NCBI RefSeq assembly: GCF_037996825.1
Contig: NZ_JBBNAC010000001.1
Span: 930,001 to 994,000, forward strand
Direction: 5' to 3'
Length of the DNA stretch: 64,000 bases
Source: Bdellovibrio sp. BCCA
GTDB lineage: Bacteria; Bdellovibrionota; Bdellovibrionia; Bdellovibrionales; Bdellovibrionaceae
A program made the translations under genes and the position numbers. The notes below the pieces were generated by a model, which saw only the letters and a program-made list of their open reading frames with translations, was not told where the DNA came from and did no database searches. Each line of letters starts with the position of its first letter. Within the stretch, counting starts at the first letter, position 1. Of this stretch, positions 26,206-35,610 are shown piece after piece.

Positions 26206-27150
26206 ATGATTGAAGTCAGAGATCTCACCAAAGATTATGGACAAAGACGTGCCATTGATAAACTCAATTTCTCAATTTCTAAAGGCGATGTTGTCGGTTT
26301 TCTTGGTCCCAACGGAGCGGGAAAATCAACGACGATGAAAATCATCACAGGCTTCATGGCGCCAAGCCACGGTTCGGCGTCGGTTGCAGGCTTTGATGTT
26401 TTTGAAAATCCTTTGGAAGTAAAAAAGCGCATTGGTTATTTGCCAGAAACACCTCCGGTTTATGGCGATATGTATGTGCGCGATTATCTGCGCTATGTGG
26501 CGGCCTTAAAACAAGTCCCTCAAGACAAGATTGAAAAATCTGTCGATATGGCGATTGAAAAAACAAACTTAGGTGAAGTGCAAAAGCGTTTGATCCAACA
26601 TCTCTCAAAAGGATTCAAACAGCGCGTGGGAATCGCGCAAGCGATCGTCTCAGATCCTGAAGTTTTGATTTTGGACGAGCCCACCGTGGGTCTTGACCCA
26701 AAACAAGTGGCAGAGATCCGTGATCTTATTAAAACTTTGAAAGGCCAACATACGATCATCCTTTCCACGCACATCTTGCCTGAGGTGGAAGCGACTTGTG
26801 AAAAAGTCATTATCATCAACAAGGGCCAAATCGTGGCGGAAGACAGCATCAGCAATCTTTCGACAATGGAAAAAGGCCAGCGTCGCTTGCACGTTCGTTT
26901 GCGTAAGGATGTGCAGGATATGAAAACTGTTTTAAGTCCTATCCAAGAAGTCACAGCGGTGAGCTTCGGTGCCTCTCACAAAGAGTGGAGCATTGACCTT
27001 TCCGGCGGGGAAGAGGTGGTTGAAAATATCTCTTCATTGCTAGTGAACAAAGGCTTGGGCTTGGTGGAACTGACGCCAGCTAAACGCGATCTTGAAGATG
27101 TCTTCTTAAAACTCACATATGGACAAGCACAAAAAGGAGGTGAAGCATGA
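26206..27150 (+). CDS. ABC transporter ATP-binding protein, Gld/Nos-like
   Basis: 314 residues. Walker A GPNGAGKSTTMK (about 36-47), Q-loop near YLPETPPVYGDM, signature HLSKGFKQRVGIAQAI in place of LSGGQ, Walker B VLILDEPTVGLDP and switch STHILPE. The GFKQRVGIAQA and LSKG forms are those of ABC-2 exporters such as GldA, NosF and CcmA. A C-terminal extension (about 230-314) ends by overlapping the permease gene (ATGA). With the permease and the GldG-like protein it forms a membrane complex. Confidence 0.92.
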   Translation: MIEVRDLTKDYGQRRAIDKLNFSISKGDVVGFLGPNGAGKSTTMKIITGFMAPSHGSASVAGFDVFENPLEVKKRIGYLPETPPVYGDMYVRDYLRYVAALKQVPQDKIEKSVDMAIEKTNLGEVQKRLIQHLSKGFKQRVGIAQAIVSDPEVLILDEPTVGLDPKQVAEIRDLIKTLKGQHTIILSTHILPEVEATCEKVIIINKGQIVAEDSISNLSTMEKGQRRLHVRLRKDVQDMKTVLSPIQEVTAVSFGASHKEWSIDLSGGEEVVENISSLLVNKGLGLVELTPAKRDLEDVFLKLTYGQAQKGGEA

Positions 27151-27920
27151 GCGGCACTCTCGTCATCTTTAAAAAAGAACTGAAAGGTTTTTATTTAAAC
27201 CCGACTTTCTGGGTGATCTGTTTTTTAGTGAGCGTGATCTTTAGCTGGGTGTATCCGATTCAGTTAAACCTGTTCTCGCAGCTTTTAATGAACTACGTCA
27301 TGCAACAAGGCGTTCCTTCAAATCAATTGAATATCCACTATGGGGTTTTCTTAAGACAGCTTTCGTATTTGAATCTTCTTTTGATCTTCGTGGTTCCCGC
27401 TTTGACGATGAAACTTTTTGCGGAAGAAAAGAAACTGCGCACGTTTGATCTTCTTTTGACGTCGCCGGTGACTTCTTTGCAAATCGTTCTAGGAAAATAC
27501 TTTGCAGCTTTAGGCGCTGTTCTGGGCATTGTAGTGTTGGCACTTCTTTATCCGCTAGCGACTTCAACAATTGCCACAGTCAATTGGGCTCCGCTCTTTA
27601 TCGCCTTCTTTGGAATCTTTTTGGTGGGCGGTGTTTACACAGCGATGAATCTTTTTGCCTCATCGCTCACAGAAAACAGCATCGCCGCTTATATTATTTC
27701 TGTGATGTTCAATCTTTCGATCTGGTTTATCGGCATTGGCGCTGAAGTCGTCGATGGTGAAAAAGCCCGTAAGATTTTTGAGCACGTGTCTTTAAGCTCG
27801 CATCTTTCAACATTGGTGGAAGGAACTTTACGCACGAATGGATTGATTTTCTTTTTCAGTGTGATTGTTTTGTTCTGCTTCCTTTGTGAACGTGTTGTTG
27901 AATCATCCCGTTGGAGATAA
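27147..27920 (+). CDS. ABC-2 type permease, GldF-like
   Basis: 257 residues with six predicted membrane helices, starting MSGTLVIFKKELKGFYLNPTFWV, the ABC-2 opening in which a short amphipathic helix is followed by the first membrane span. The middle EEKKLRTFDLLLTSPVTSLQIVLGKYFAAL is the coupling segment of the GldF/NosY type. It overlaps the ATPase gene by 4 bases and ends 2 bases before the next start. In gliding bacteria GldA-GldF-GldG is a three-part ABC; in non-gliders the same set is of unknown role. Confidence 0.9.
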   Translation: MSGTLVIFKKELKGFYLNPTFWVICFLVSVIFSWVYPIQLNLFSQLLMNYVMQQGVPSNQLNIHYGVFLRQLSYLNLLLIFVVPALTMKLFAEEKKLRTFDLLLTSPVTSLQIVLGKYFAALGAVLGIVVLALLYPLATSTIATVNWAPLFIAFFGIFLVGGVYTAMNLFASSLTENSIAAYIISVMFNLSIWFIGIGAEVVDGEKARKIFEHVSLSSHLSTLVEGTLRTNGLIFFFSVIVLFCFLCERVVESSRWR

Positions 27921-27922
27921 GT

Positions 27923-29461
27923 ATGAGTAAGTTAGGTAAAATTTCATTTCTCTTTGCCGGTATTTCACTTGTGTCTATGTCCATCACCCGCTACCTCTTA
28001 GGTGAGTGGGTGCCTTTTTGTTGGGTGGCTTTGGCACTGGCGGTGTTTTTCTTAGGACTAGGTCTTGCAAAAGACCGCGCTTTCTTTAAAGAATTCTTCA
28101 CGATGAAGACAACCAAAGAAGGCATGAGCATGGGCGTTTTAATTCTGCTGATGCTCGCGGTTTTAATCATCGTGAATTATTTGGGAGTGAAGCACTATAA
28201 AACGTGGGACTTCTCGACAGCTCAGTCAAACACCTTGTCGGATCAATCCGTGAAGCTTGTAAAAGGTTTGGATTCGGATCTCAAAGTTCTTTTCTTCTAT
28301 AAAAAAGGTGTGGAAGGAAATGAAGAGAATCGTCGCCTTTTCCGAGAGCTGATTAAAAAATACCAAGATCAAAGCCCGAAAGTGCAATTGGACTTTGTTG
28401 AAGTCAACGAACGTCCGGATCTAGCCAAAGAATATGGTGTGGATAAAGGCAGCGGTGTCGTGTTCTTGGATTACAAAGGCCGTCGCAACCGCATTGAAAG
28501 AATTGATGAGCAGGAGTTCACAAGCGCTCTGGTTAAAGTCACTCGTGAACAAACGAAAACGATTTATTTCACAGTCGGTCATGGCGAAAAAGATCTTAAG
28601 GACAACCGTGAAGGTTTGGGACTGGGTTCTTTAAAGCTGATGCTAGAGAACAACCGTTATACGGTGAAGGAACTGCCCCTTATTCAAAACGCGAAGATTC
28701 CTGAAGACGCCGATGTCATTATCGTGGCGGGTCCGGTTCAAGGATTCCAAGATTTTGAAATCGCAGCTTTAGAAAATTATTTGAAAAATGGCGGAAGTCT
28801 TTTCTTGGCGGTGGAATCGCAAAACACGGCGGGCCTTGAAAAGTTGGTTAGTAAGCTTGGTGTTCAGTTTGAAAACAATTACGTTTTGAATGTCGTCGAT
28901 ACTGTGATGGGCCGTGGCATCAACCAAGGTCCGACAATGGGTGCAGTGTTCTCGGAATCTAACAAGATCACAAAAGCTTTTGGTCGCAGCGAGGTAACGT
29001 TGTTCCGCTTCCCGCAAGGACTTAAAAAAGCCAATGTGCCTCAAGGGATCGTAGTGGATGAGATCGTTAAAACAACACCAAATGCGGTTGCCAGCAACAG
29101 CTTGCAAATCCGCGGTGAAGGCGTTGAAGCGACTTACACTTTGGTGGATGAAGTGACGGGACGCTGGCCGGGCAGTGATGAAAAAGCCAAACCTTTTTCT
29201 GTAATCATTGCCGGTGACGTTGATTTTATGACAAATCAAATGCTTTACCAAAATCTCAACAGGGATTTGGTTCTCAACTCTGTGGCGGCACTGGCAAAAG
29301 AGGAAAGCTTGATCAGCATTACTCCGAAAGAGCCCCAAGCGACGAAAATGCTTATGACGGAAACCAAGTTTGCGGTTTTCTTGTTTGCTTTCATCATTCC
29401 TCTTCCTATTCTGCTTTTAGGAACTAGCATTGGTCTTTGGTTAAGAAGGAGAAATGCCTAA
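27923..29461 (+). CDS. GldG-like ABC transporter auxiliary protein
   Basis: 512 residues from the ATG at 27923, with GGAGATAA directly before it. Membrane helices at about 10-50 and 70-95, a large soluble region (about 105-470) and a last helix near 485-507 (FAVFLFAFIIPLPILLLG) followed by WLRRRNA. The soluble part is the ABC_transp_aux/DUF7088 fold: YKTWDFSTAQSNTLSDQSV, LKVLFFYKKG, GVVFLDYKG, TVGHGEKDL and DVIIVAGPVQGF. It sits in the periplasm-facing complex with the ATPase and permease. The stop overlaps the next start by one base (TAATG). Confidence 0.9.
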   Translation: MSKLGKISFLFAGISLVSMSITRYLLGEWVPFCWVALALAVFFLGLGLAKDRAFFKEFFTMKTTKEGMSMGVLILLMLAVLIIVNYLGVKHYKTWDFSTAQSNTLSDQSVKLVKGLDSDLKVLFFYKKGVEGNEENRRLFRELIKKYQDQSPKVQLDFVEVNERPDLAKEYGVDKGSGVVFLDYKGRRNRIERIDEQEFTSALVKVTREQTKTIYFTVGHGEKDLKDNREGLGLGSLKLMLENNRYTVKELPLIQNAKIPEDADVIIVAGPVQGFQDFEIAALENYLKNGGSLFLAVESQNTAGLEKLVSKLGVQFENNYVLNVVDTVMGRGINQGPTMGAVFSESNKITKAFGRSEVTLFRFPQGLKKANVPQGIVVDEIVKTTPNAVASNSLQIRGEGVEATYTLVDEVTGRWPGSDEKAKPFSVIIAGDVDFMTNQMLYQNLNRDLVLNSVAALAKEESLISITPKEPQATKMLMTETKFAVFLFAFIIPLPILLLGTSIGLWLRRRNA

Positions 29462-30462
29462 TGAAACTCAAAGGACGGACGATTCTTGTCTTGTGCTTGC
29501 TTCTTTTTGGCGGTTACGCCCTTTATGACTTTCAACAGGATAAGAAAAAAGAAGAAATCAACATGGAAGAAGTTCGTCTTTTGACGGTGAACTTTGAACA
29601 GATCAATTTCGTGGAAGTGCAAAAGGACGACAGCAAAATTATCCTTGAGCGCTCCGTGGATGGTTGGAATTTGACGTCACCGATCAAAGATTTGGCGGAC
29701 AATTCAGCGGTGGATGATTTTATCAAAAACACCGTTCCTGAAAGAGTGATCGAAGTCGCGAAAGAAGGGGAAGGCATTGATTGGGCTCTGTATGGTCTTG
29801 ATAAACCTCTTGGCACCATCACTTTCAAAACAACGGCAGGCACTCAAAATGTTTTTGAGATATCTACAAAACGCAACTTCGAAGAAAACGTTTTTGCCAG
29901 AAGAGATAAAGAAAACAAAGTTCTTGTGATCAACTCCGTATGGCAGACACGAGCGAATAAAACGGTTTTGGATTTTAGAGACCGCCGTTTCTTGCGCAAT
30001 AAAATTGCAAGTGTCGATGAAATCAAACTAAAAAACGAAAAAGGTTTATTAGAACTTAAGCGTGTTGATGGTCAGTGGATCGTTCCTGCAAAGAAAGATT
30101 TAAAATTAGACCAAAACAAAGTGCGCGAGCTTTTAACGACTATCGCCGATGCAAGGGCTTCTGAAATTCGTGAGGGCAACACCAAGGCGACAGGGCTTAA
30201 AAATCTTTTCACTTTAGACTTAGTTTTGGCCGACAAAAAGTGGACGGCCGAAGTGGGGCAAGCAAAAGATTTGATGATCTTCGCCAATGTCTCTGAACCT
30301 AATTTCCAACTGAGAATGGAAGCGGGTGCTTTAGATAAATTGATCAAAATGACGGTGGAAGATTTAAAAGAACAGCCACCGAAAAAAGAAGAAGATAAAA
30401 GTAAATCCGAAGACAAGCAGGCTTTGATGGCCAGCCCGATAAATCAGAAAGATAAAAAATAA
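29461..30462 (+). CDS. DUF4340 membrane-anchored protein
   Basis: 333 residues from ATG 29461, with AAGGAG 8 bases upstream. One N-terminal anchor (ILVLCLLLFGGYALYDF), then beta-rich DUF4340 repeats: INFVEVQKDDSKIILERS, DWALYGLDKPLGTITFKT and KTVLDFRDRRFLRNKIASVDEIKLKN. It ends in a Lys/Glu/Ser tail. DUF4340 proteins routinely follow GldG-like genes, so it is a probable partner of this ABC complex on the periplasmic side. The TAATG junctions on both sides imply coupled translation. Confidence 0.9.
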   Translation: MKLKGRTILVLCLLLFGGYALYDFQQDKKKEEINMEEVRLLTVNFEQINFVEVQKDDSKIILERSVDGWNLTSPIKDLADNSAVDDFIKNTVPERVIEVAKEGEGIDWALYGLDKPLGTITFKTTAGTQNVFEISTKRNFEENVFARRDKENKVLVINSVWQTRANKTVLDFRDRRFLRNKIASVDEIKLKNEKGLLELKRVDGQWIVPAKKDLKLDQNKVRELLTTIADARASEIREGNTKATGLKNLFTLDLVLADKKWTAEVGQAKDLMIFANVSEPNFQLRMEAGALDKLIKMTVEDLKEQPPKKEEDKSKSEDKQALMASPINQKDKK

Positions 30463-31454
30463 TGCAAAAGATTGTAGTCAAATCACCGACACGCGTGGAT
30501 CTTGCTGGAGGCACATTGGATTTGTGGCCTCTTTATTTGTTCATCAATGGGGCTTCCACGGTGAATGTGGCGATTGATATTTATACGACGGCGGAAATCA
30601 CGCCTCACGATGATTCCACGATTGTTTTAGAGTCAGCGGATTTGAAACTTAAAAAAGCCTATACGAATTTGGTCGACGCTTTGTCTGACACAGATCCAAA
30701 AATGATTTTATTGCAGACGCAGCTTCGCTATTGGATGCCGCAAAAAGGATTCACTTTGAAAACATCTTCCGACAGTCCTGTCGGTGGCGGTCTTGGGGGC
30801 AGCTCCAGTCTCACAATCAGTTTGATGAAAGCCTTCTCGCAGTTCTGTGGGCGTCCGTTTAAAGACGTTCATCACATGGTGCAGGTCGCTCACAATATTG
30901 AAGCCGAGATTTTAAATACTCCAACGGGAACCCAAGATTATTACCCGGCTGCTTCGGGTGGTTTGAACGTCCTTCGTTACGGTTATGACGGTATTCAACA
31001 AGACGTTCTGAAAGTGTCTGGCACTCCGATCGCTGAAAAATTCATGTTGGTCTATACTGGCAAGGCTCATCACTCGGGGCTTAACAACTTTGAAGTGATG
31101 AAAGACTCTGTGATCAAGGACGCGACCACTTTGAAAGCTCTTCGTGACCTCAAGGTGATTGCCATTGAAACAGAGCACGCCGTGCGATCAGGCAACTGGA
31201 AAGAACTTGGCACACTTTTTAAACGTGAATTTGAAGCCCGTGTTCGTCTAGCTCCCGAGTTTTCGAGTCCTGAGATTTACAGGCTTGCGGAAGTCTCTTT
31301 GCAGAATGGGGCCGAGGCTGTTAAAATTTGTGGAGCTGGAGGCGGTGGGTGTGTTTTGGTCTGGTGTCCTCCTGATAAACGTGAGGGAGTGGCAAGCGCA
31401 TGCCAAAAAGCCGGCTTTCAGGTGATGGACGCAAAACCCGTCGATCCGCTGTAA
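30462..31454 (+). CDS. GHMP-family sugar kinase
   Basis: 330 residues. Motif 1 SPTRVDLAGGTLDLWPLY, the ATP loop PVGGGLGGSSSLTISLMKA (about 106-124) and motif 3 KICGAGGGGCVLVW identify the GHMP fold. The start resembles D-glycero-D-manno-heptose-7-phosphate kinase and related sugar kinases, but NTPTGTQDYYPAASGGLNVL is shared by several members, so the substrate is open. It is joined to the DUF4340 gene by TAATG, an unexpected partner for an ABC system; LPS or sugar activation is only a guess. Confidence 0.85.
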   Translation: MQKIVVKSPTRVDLAGGTLDLWPLYLFINGASTVNVAIDIYTTAEITPHDDSTIVLESADLKLKKAYTNLVDALSDTDPKMILLQTQLRYWMPQKGFTLKTSSDSPVGGGLGGSSSLTISLMKAFSQFCGRPFKDVHHMVQVAHNIEAEILNTPTGTQDYYPAASGGLNVLRYGYDGIQQDVLKVSGTPIAEKFMLVYTGKAHHSGLNNFEVMKDSVIKDATTLKALRDLKVIAIETEHAVRSGNWKELGTLFKREFEARVRLAPEFSSPEIYRLAEVSLQNGAEAVKICGAGGGGCVLVWCPPDKREGVASACQKAGFQVMDAKPVDPL

Positions 31455-32335
31455 AGAAAACGACGAAGAAGTCGACTGTTTCAAAAAAAACAGTCGAAGA
31501 GTCATCGCATGCCGGAGCTGTTCATAGATTCATTGGAATTTCTTTAGGCGGAGGAAAAACAGATAAAGCCTGTGTCGCCGTTCTTGAATACTATCCCAAA
31601 CATAAAAAAGTCTTCTTGTCGCGCTTGGTGGAAAAAATCAAGAGCGACGAGGTTCATTCGGCCGACTTTAAAATTCACGAAGTCATTGATCAGTATGAAG
31701 GCATTGATACCATCGCGTTTGATGTGCCTTTCCGTTTGCCATATTGCTTAGAGTGCACGCGCACGTGTCCCGGCATCGAAGGATGTCCTGAGCCTCATGT
31801 GCGTTGGATGTGGGAGTATACGCGCAAGCTTCATAAAAAGAAAAAGCCCCGCAAACTTTTTACGCCTTACACACAACGCTGTGTAGAGATGTATTTATCG
31901 ACGGAGCTGGAAGAGCCTTTTATCTTACAGCACGCCATGGGTGCCAACACAGCTCCGCTTTTAGCCCGAGCCATGTTTATCAAGCGCCGTCTCAACACAC
32001 CTTGTATTGAAGTGTTTCCAAAATTATCAGTGTGGCGTGTCGGTCGATCTTTGAATGTGATGAAAAGCCATTTGCGTTTTCATAAACACTCCATCGGAGG
32101 CGATGAAAGCCGTCGCGAAATTTTGCAAGCCTTAAGCACGCACAATGTGGCTTTCGTTTACGATCAAGACGTGAAACTCATGATTGAAAACAGCCACGCT
32201 TTTGAAGCATTCATCTGCGCACTCACAGCGTTCTTGCAATTCAAAGGTCAGACGGAACCTCGCCCCGAAGGCTTTCCCAAGATGGAAGATTGGGTGGAAT
32301 TCCCCAAAACTTCCATCAAGTGGGAAAGCATCTAA
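31400..32335 (+). CDS. DUF429 family protein
   Basis: 311 residues; the start lies 55 bases inside the kinase gene with GAGGGAG about 11 bases before it. A basic Ser/Thr/Lys-rich lead of about 40 residues precedes the domain: FIGISLGGGKTDKACVAVLE, IDTIAFDVPFRLP and CIEVFPKLSVWRVG, the pattern of DUF429, a predicted RNase-H-like nuclease fold. A cysteine cluster, CLECTRTCPGIEGC (about 116-129), could bind zinc. Function unknown in all relatives. It ends 3 bases into the next, convergent gene. Confidence 0.82.
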   Translation: MPKSRLSGDGRKTRRSAVKKTTKKSTVSKKTVEESSHAGAVHRFIGISLGGGKTDKACVAVLEYYPKHKKVFLSRLVEKIKSDEVHSADFKIHEVIDQYEGIDTIAFDVPFRLPYCLECTRTCPGIEGCPEPHVRWMWEYTRKLHKKKKPRKLFTPYTQRCVEMYLSTELEEPFILQHAMGANTAPLLARAMFIKRRLNTPCIEVFPKLSVWRVGRSLNVMKSHLRFHKHSIGGDESRREILQALSTHNVAFVYDQDVKLMIENSHAFEAFICALTAFLQFKGQTEPRPEGFPKMEDWVEFPKTSIKWESI

Positions 32336-32757
32336 GCTTTCATACGATTGAGAAGTCGCCCCCAAGCCTCAGGGTCTTTTGGCTCCGCCCAATTTCTTCC
32401 TACTTTTAAAAAGTCAGGATCTTGCTCGCTAAAGCCCAAAGATTTTAAATAGTCTTCATCAGCCACAAAGAAATCTTTTTGGTAGGGAACAAGGATTCCA
32501 TTGGTTTGATCGCGAAAAGCACAGGCCTCTTCATAGGATTTAAACCAAGGCAACGTCTGCGGTCCCGTTCCTCCGTGATTCAAGAGGACGTCGTTCACTT
32601 CCAATGTGTGTTTGAGGTCGCGCCAGTTTTCAAAGCCGCTGAGTTGGGCAATTTTATTTAGCGCTTCTTTGAGTTGGATTTCTTCGCCATTTTTTGCTTT
32701 GGATTTCTGAAGCAGTTTGGCGCGAGTCTTTAAAGACTCGATTCTTGATTTGGTCAT
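32332..32757 (-). CDS. Hypothetical cytoplasmic protein, FENWRDLK-type
   Basis: 141 residues with AAGGGTG placed before the ATG. The N-terminal half (SRIESLKTRAKLLQKSKA, LNKIAQLSGFENWRDLKHTL) resembles a short helical module seen at the start of several unknown and glyoxalase-superfamily proteins; the C-terminal half (YLKSLGFSEQDPDFLKVGRNWAEP) is unassigned. No signal peptide. Its end overlaps the DUF429 gene by 4 bases, convergently. Confidence 0.65.
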   Translation of the reverse strand: MTKSRIESLKTRAKLLQKSKAKNGEEIQLKEALNKIAQLSGFENWRDLKHTLEVNDVLLNHGGTGPQTLPWFKSYEEACAFRDQTNGILVPYQKDFFVADEDYLKSLGFSEQDPDFLKVGRNWAEPKDPEAWGRLLNRMKA

Positions 32758-32961
32758 AGAACACCCTTATTTTTCGACCATCTACCGCAGGAAAGTCTAA
32801 GAGTATTATTTTGTATGTCTTGAAGTTCGAAGTGAGATTCTCTTTGGCGGTCAAGGCGGCTTCGAGCAACCTTGAAACATAAGATGTCATGGTTGTTGCA
32901 TTTTGTCAACAGGTCTAGTTTGTACGCGAGGAGGGCCTGACCATTTGCTGCACAATATATT

Positions 32962-33033
32962 TTTGTTTGCCTCCTGTGAGGAGACACTCCACAATTTTTT
33001 ACATAACAAACCAAATCACACACGGAGGTTTTT
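32962..33033 (+). promoter_or_regulatory. Leader of the DUF3015 gene
   Basis: GGAGG lies just before the GTG start. Upstream, CCTCCTGTGAGGAG forms a small hairpin. The 32758-33033 space has AT-rich patches (AATATATTTTTG) suitable for a promoter but no clean -35/-10 pair. Confidence 0.35.
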
Positions 33034-33522
33034 GTGAAATTGGCTAAATTGGTAGTAGTAGCATTGTTGGTAACTGGTGTAGCTCACGCTCAAAAGAAAG
33101 GTCTTTTGGCACAAGCTTCTGGACAAGGTTATGCATCTGCAGGTTGCGGATTGGGTTCTATCGTTATGGGTGCTGACGGCAACCAAGTTCTTGCAGCGAC
33201 TACAAACGGTACTTCTGGTAACCAAACTTTCGGTATCTCTACTGGTACTTTGAACTGCCAACAAGATGGCATCTTCAAATCTGGTAAAGAAGTTCCAGCA
33301 TTCATCGAAGTGAACAAAGTGGCTTTGGCTAACGACGCTGCTCGTGGACAAGGTGAGACTTTGGCTGGTCTTGCTAACTTGATGGGTTGTGACTCTAAAG
33401 TTATGGGTGCAACTTTGAAAAAGAACTACAACAAAATCTTTGTTGAAACAAACATGCAACCAGCAGCTATCGAAGCTAACATCAACCAAGTTGTTGCTGT
33501 TAACAACGTTTGCGGAGCTTAG
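33034..33522 (+). CDS. DUF3015-family secreted protein
   Basis: 162 residues from a GTG with GGAGG 5 bases before it. Signal peptide MKLAKLVVVALLVTGVAHA, then the DUF3015 pattern: AGCGLGSIVMG, NQVLAATTNGTSGNQTFGISTGTLNC and CDSKVMGATLKKNYNKIF, with four cysteines able to form disulfides. Codon choice (GTT, CGT, AAC, GGT) is more biased than in neighbours, as in abundant proteins. A strong terminator follows and a 276-base leader region precedes, so it is a single transcript. Role unknown; the family is found in the envelope of many proteobacteria. Confidence 0.9.
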   Translation: MKLAKLVVVALLVTGVAHAQKKGLLAQASGQGYASAGCGLGSIVMGADGNQVLAATTNGTSGNQTFGISTGTLNCQQDGIFKSGKEVPAFIEVNKVALANDAARGQGETLAGLANLMGCDSKVMGATLKKNYNKIFVETNMQPAAIEANINQVVAVNNVCGA

Positions 33523-33550
33523 TATTTAGTTCTCTTTTGTGAGGAACTTC

Positions 33551-33584
33551 AAAAACGCAGTGGGAGACCACTGCGTTTTTTTTA
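33551..33584 (+). terminator. Rho-independent terminator of the DUF3015 gene
   Basis: ACGCAGTGG-GAGA-CCACTGCGT, nine perfect pairs, followed by eight T residues: a textbook strong terminator. Confidence 0.92.
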
Positions 33585-33654
33585 TTGAGACCATCAAAGC
33601 GCGTTGAGGCCGTTTTGTATTGATTGTTCCGTCAAGAAACTCAAAGATAGTTCT

Positions 33655-35586
33655 ATGCGTGGTCTATTGTTGAGTTTTCTAGCGTTCAGTTCAATTTCTT
33701 CCTTTGCAGCCGTGGGCCTTGATGGTGGTGCAGCCCAAGCGATAATGCAGGCAGAGTCCCAGCATCTTTCACAAGATCGTCAGTGGTTGAAGCTTCTGCA
33801 TTTTGAAAAAGATTTTTTTCAAGTTCGTGAAAGTCAGATCGATAGCCCTTCGTTCTTTTTTTCACCGAAAGGAAAAAAAGATCCTCACGCGGAGTTGATT
33901 GCAACAATCGCTGCGTTTTTCGCTGAAAAAGGGGACGATCCTAATACTCATGCTCAATGTCGTTTTCCAGCTCGATACAAGTGGCTCAAGGGCAAGCTCA
34001 ATGACAGTAAAATTCATTGGCTGGATGTTGCGTGTGATCGCTTCGATACCTTCTTTAAAGGTCTGCAGGGCGAATCCATCTCTTTGGTCTTTTCAAGTTA
34101 TTACTTAAACAATCCTTCGTCAGCATTTGGCCATACGTTTTTAAGAATCAACAAAGCGCCTTCAGCAAAAGATGGACAACGCTATGAGCTTTTAGATTAC
34201 GGTCTGAACTATGCCGCTGAAGCCAATACGAACAATGCTTTCTTGTACGGCTTTAAAGGGCTGTTCGGCATGTTCCCGGGCCAATTCCGCTCCATTCCCT
34301 ATTACTATAAAGTGCGCGAATACAATAACGCCGAGTCGCGCGACCTGTGGGAATACGAACTGAAACTTCCCGCATCTTCTGTAGACATGGTGATTGCGCA
34401 CGTATGGGAATTAGGCCCTTCGCAAATTGACTATTGGTATCTGACGGAAAACTGTTCTTATCACATGCTTTCTATTTTAGAAGCAGCAGACCCTTCAGTC
34501 GATATTTTATCAAAGCTCGATCAGTATGTGATTCCGGCTGACACCGTTCGTGTTCTTTGGAATAAAACGGATTTAATCAAGAGCTACAAATATCGTCCGA
34601 GTGTTCGTCAGGTTTTCTTTGAACGACAAAAACATTTAAACCACGATGAAAAAAAAGAACTTACTCGGCTGATCGAACAAATCAAAAAACAAGATGAGAT
34701 TATTTATTCAGAATCTTTTTTAAAAAGAACTCCCGAGTCCCAAGCAAAAATTTTAGATGCGTATATCGACTACATCGATTTCCGCTACTCTAAAGAAGTG
34801 CAAGAAGCGGGGAGAGAGTTTCAATTAAAAATGCGCGTTCTTACCAAGCGCAGTGAAATTCCTGTCGATGCTGAAGTGATTGTGATGGATCCTCCACCGG
34901 AAGAGCGCCCGCACTTAGCCCATCCTTCGGGACGTTGGGGAATAGGTTACTTGCGCGACACGGTGGGGGGAGACTACGCAACGCTCACTCATCGTTTTGC
35001 TTTGCATGACCGTCTTGATCCAGCGTGGGGTTATCCAAGTTATTCGCAAATCACTTTTTTCGATTTAGGATTTTCCTACGGTCCTTCCTATTTGGATAAA
35101 GACGAGAAAAAATTTGAACTGGAAAACTTTGCCGCTTTTGAATTGATCTCAGCAAGTCCGTGGAGTTCTTTGATCCCCGAAAAATCGTGGAGATTTAAGT
35201 TGGGGATCGAACGCACTCGCAATGAAAACTTTTTGCCAACCCATGAAGGTATTGTGCGCTTGGGATACGGTTGGACCTTCGAGCATGGACCTTGGGACTT
35301 AAGTGCGCAACTGCAAGGCGAGGTTCACTATGGTCCCACACTGTATGACAACAAAGTATGGGCGGGCGCCGGGCCTCTTTTAGAGTTGCACTATCGCGTT
35401 AACTCCTGGTGGCTATGGCAGGGCAGTGTCTTTTATCGTCGCGACTCAGCATGGGATCAGAAAGACTATTTCCGCAGTCAAATTGAGACTCAGTACAGTT
35501 TCTCGAAGACCTGGGGAGTAAGAGCATCGTATCGCAACGAGAGATTCCTTGAGGAAACGAGCATTCAGTTATTTAATTACTACTAG
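33655..35586 (+). CDS. DUF4105-family envelope protein
   Basis: 643 residues from the ATG at 33655, where a signal peptide begins (MRGLLLSFLAFSSISSFA); the 17 codons upstream are not signal-like. The DUF4105 region (about 130-330) shows SLVFSSYYLNNPSSAFGHTFLRI, LLDYGLNYAA and FPGQFRSIPYYYKVREYNNAESRDLWEY, with WYLTENCSYHML. The region contains a conserved His and Cys (FGHT and ENCSY) suggestive of a cysteine hydrolase fold. The C-terminal 200 residues read as an outer membrane beta-barrel ending in TSIQLFNYY. A candidate outer-surface enzyme or porin-like protein; function unknown. Confidence 0.82.
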   Translation: MRGLLLSFLAFSSISSFAAVGLDGGAAQAIMQAESQHLSQDRQWLKLLHFEKDFFQVRESQIDSPSFFFSPKGKKDPHAELIATIAAFFAEKGDDPNTHAQCRFPARYKWLKGKLNDSKIHWLDVACDRFDTFFKGLQGESISLVFSSYYLNNPSSAFGHTFLRINKAPSAKDGQRYELLDYGLNYAAEANTNNAFLYGFKGLFGMFPGQFRSIPYYYKVREYNNAESRDLWEYELKLPASSVDMVIAHVWELGPSQIDYWYLTENCSYHMLSILEAADPSVDILSKLDQYVIPADTVRVLWNKTDLIKSYKYRPSVRQVFFERQKHLNHDEKKELTRLIEQIKKQDEIIYSESFLKRTPESQAKILDAYIDYIDFRYSKEVQEAGREFQLKMRVLTKRSEIPVDAEVIVMDPPPEERPHLAHPSGRWGIGYLRDTVGGDYATLTHRFALHDRLDPAWGYPSYSQITFFDLGFSYGPSYLDKDEKKFELENFAAFELISASPWSSLIPEKSWRFKLGIERTRNENFLPTHEGIVRLGYGWTFEHGPWDLSAQLQGEVHYGPTLYDNKVWAGAGPLLELHYRVNSWWLWQGSVFYRRDSAWDQKDYFRSQIETQYSFSKTWGVRASYRNERFLEETSIQLFNYY

Positions 35587-35610
35587 ATCCTCTCTGTAAG
35601 GAGCCTAGTG

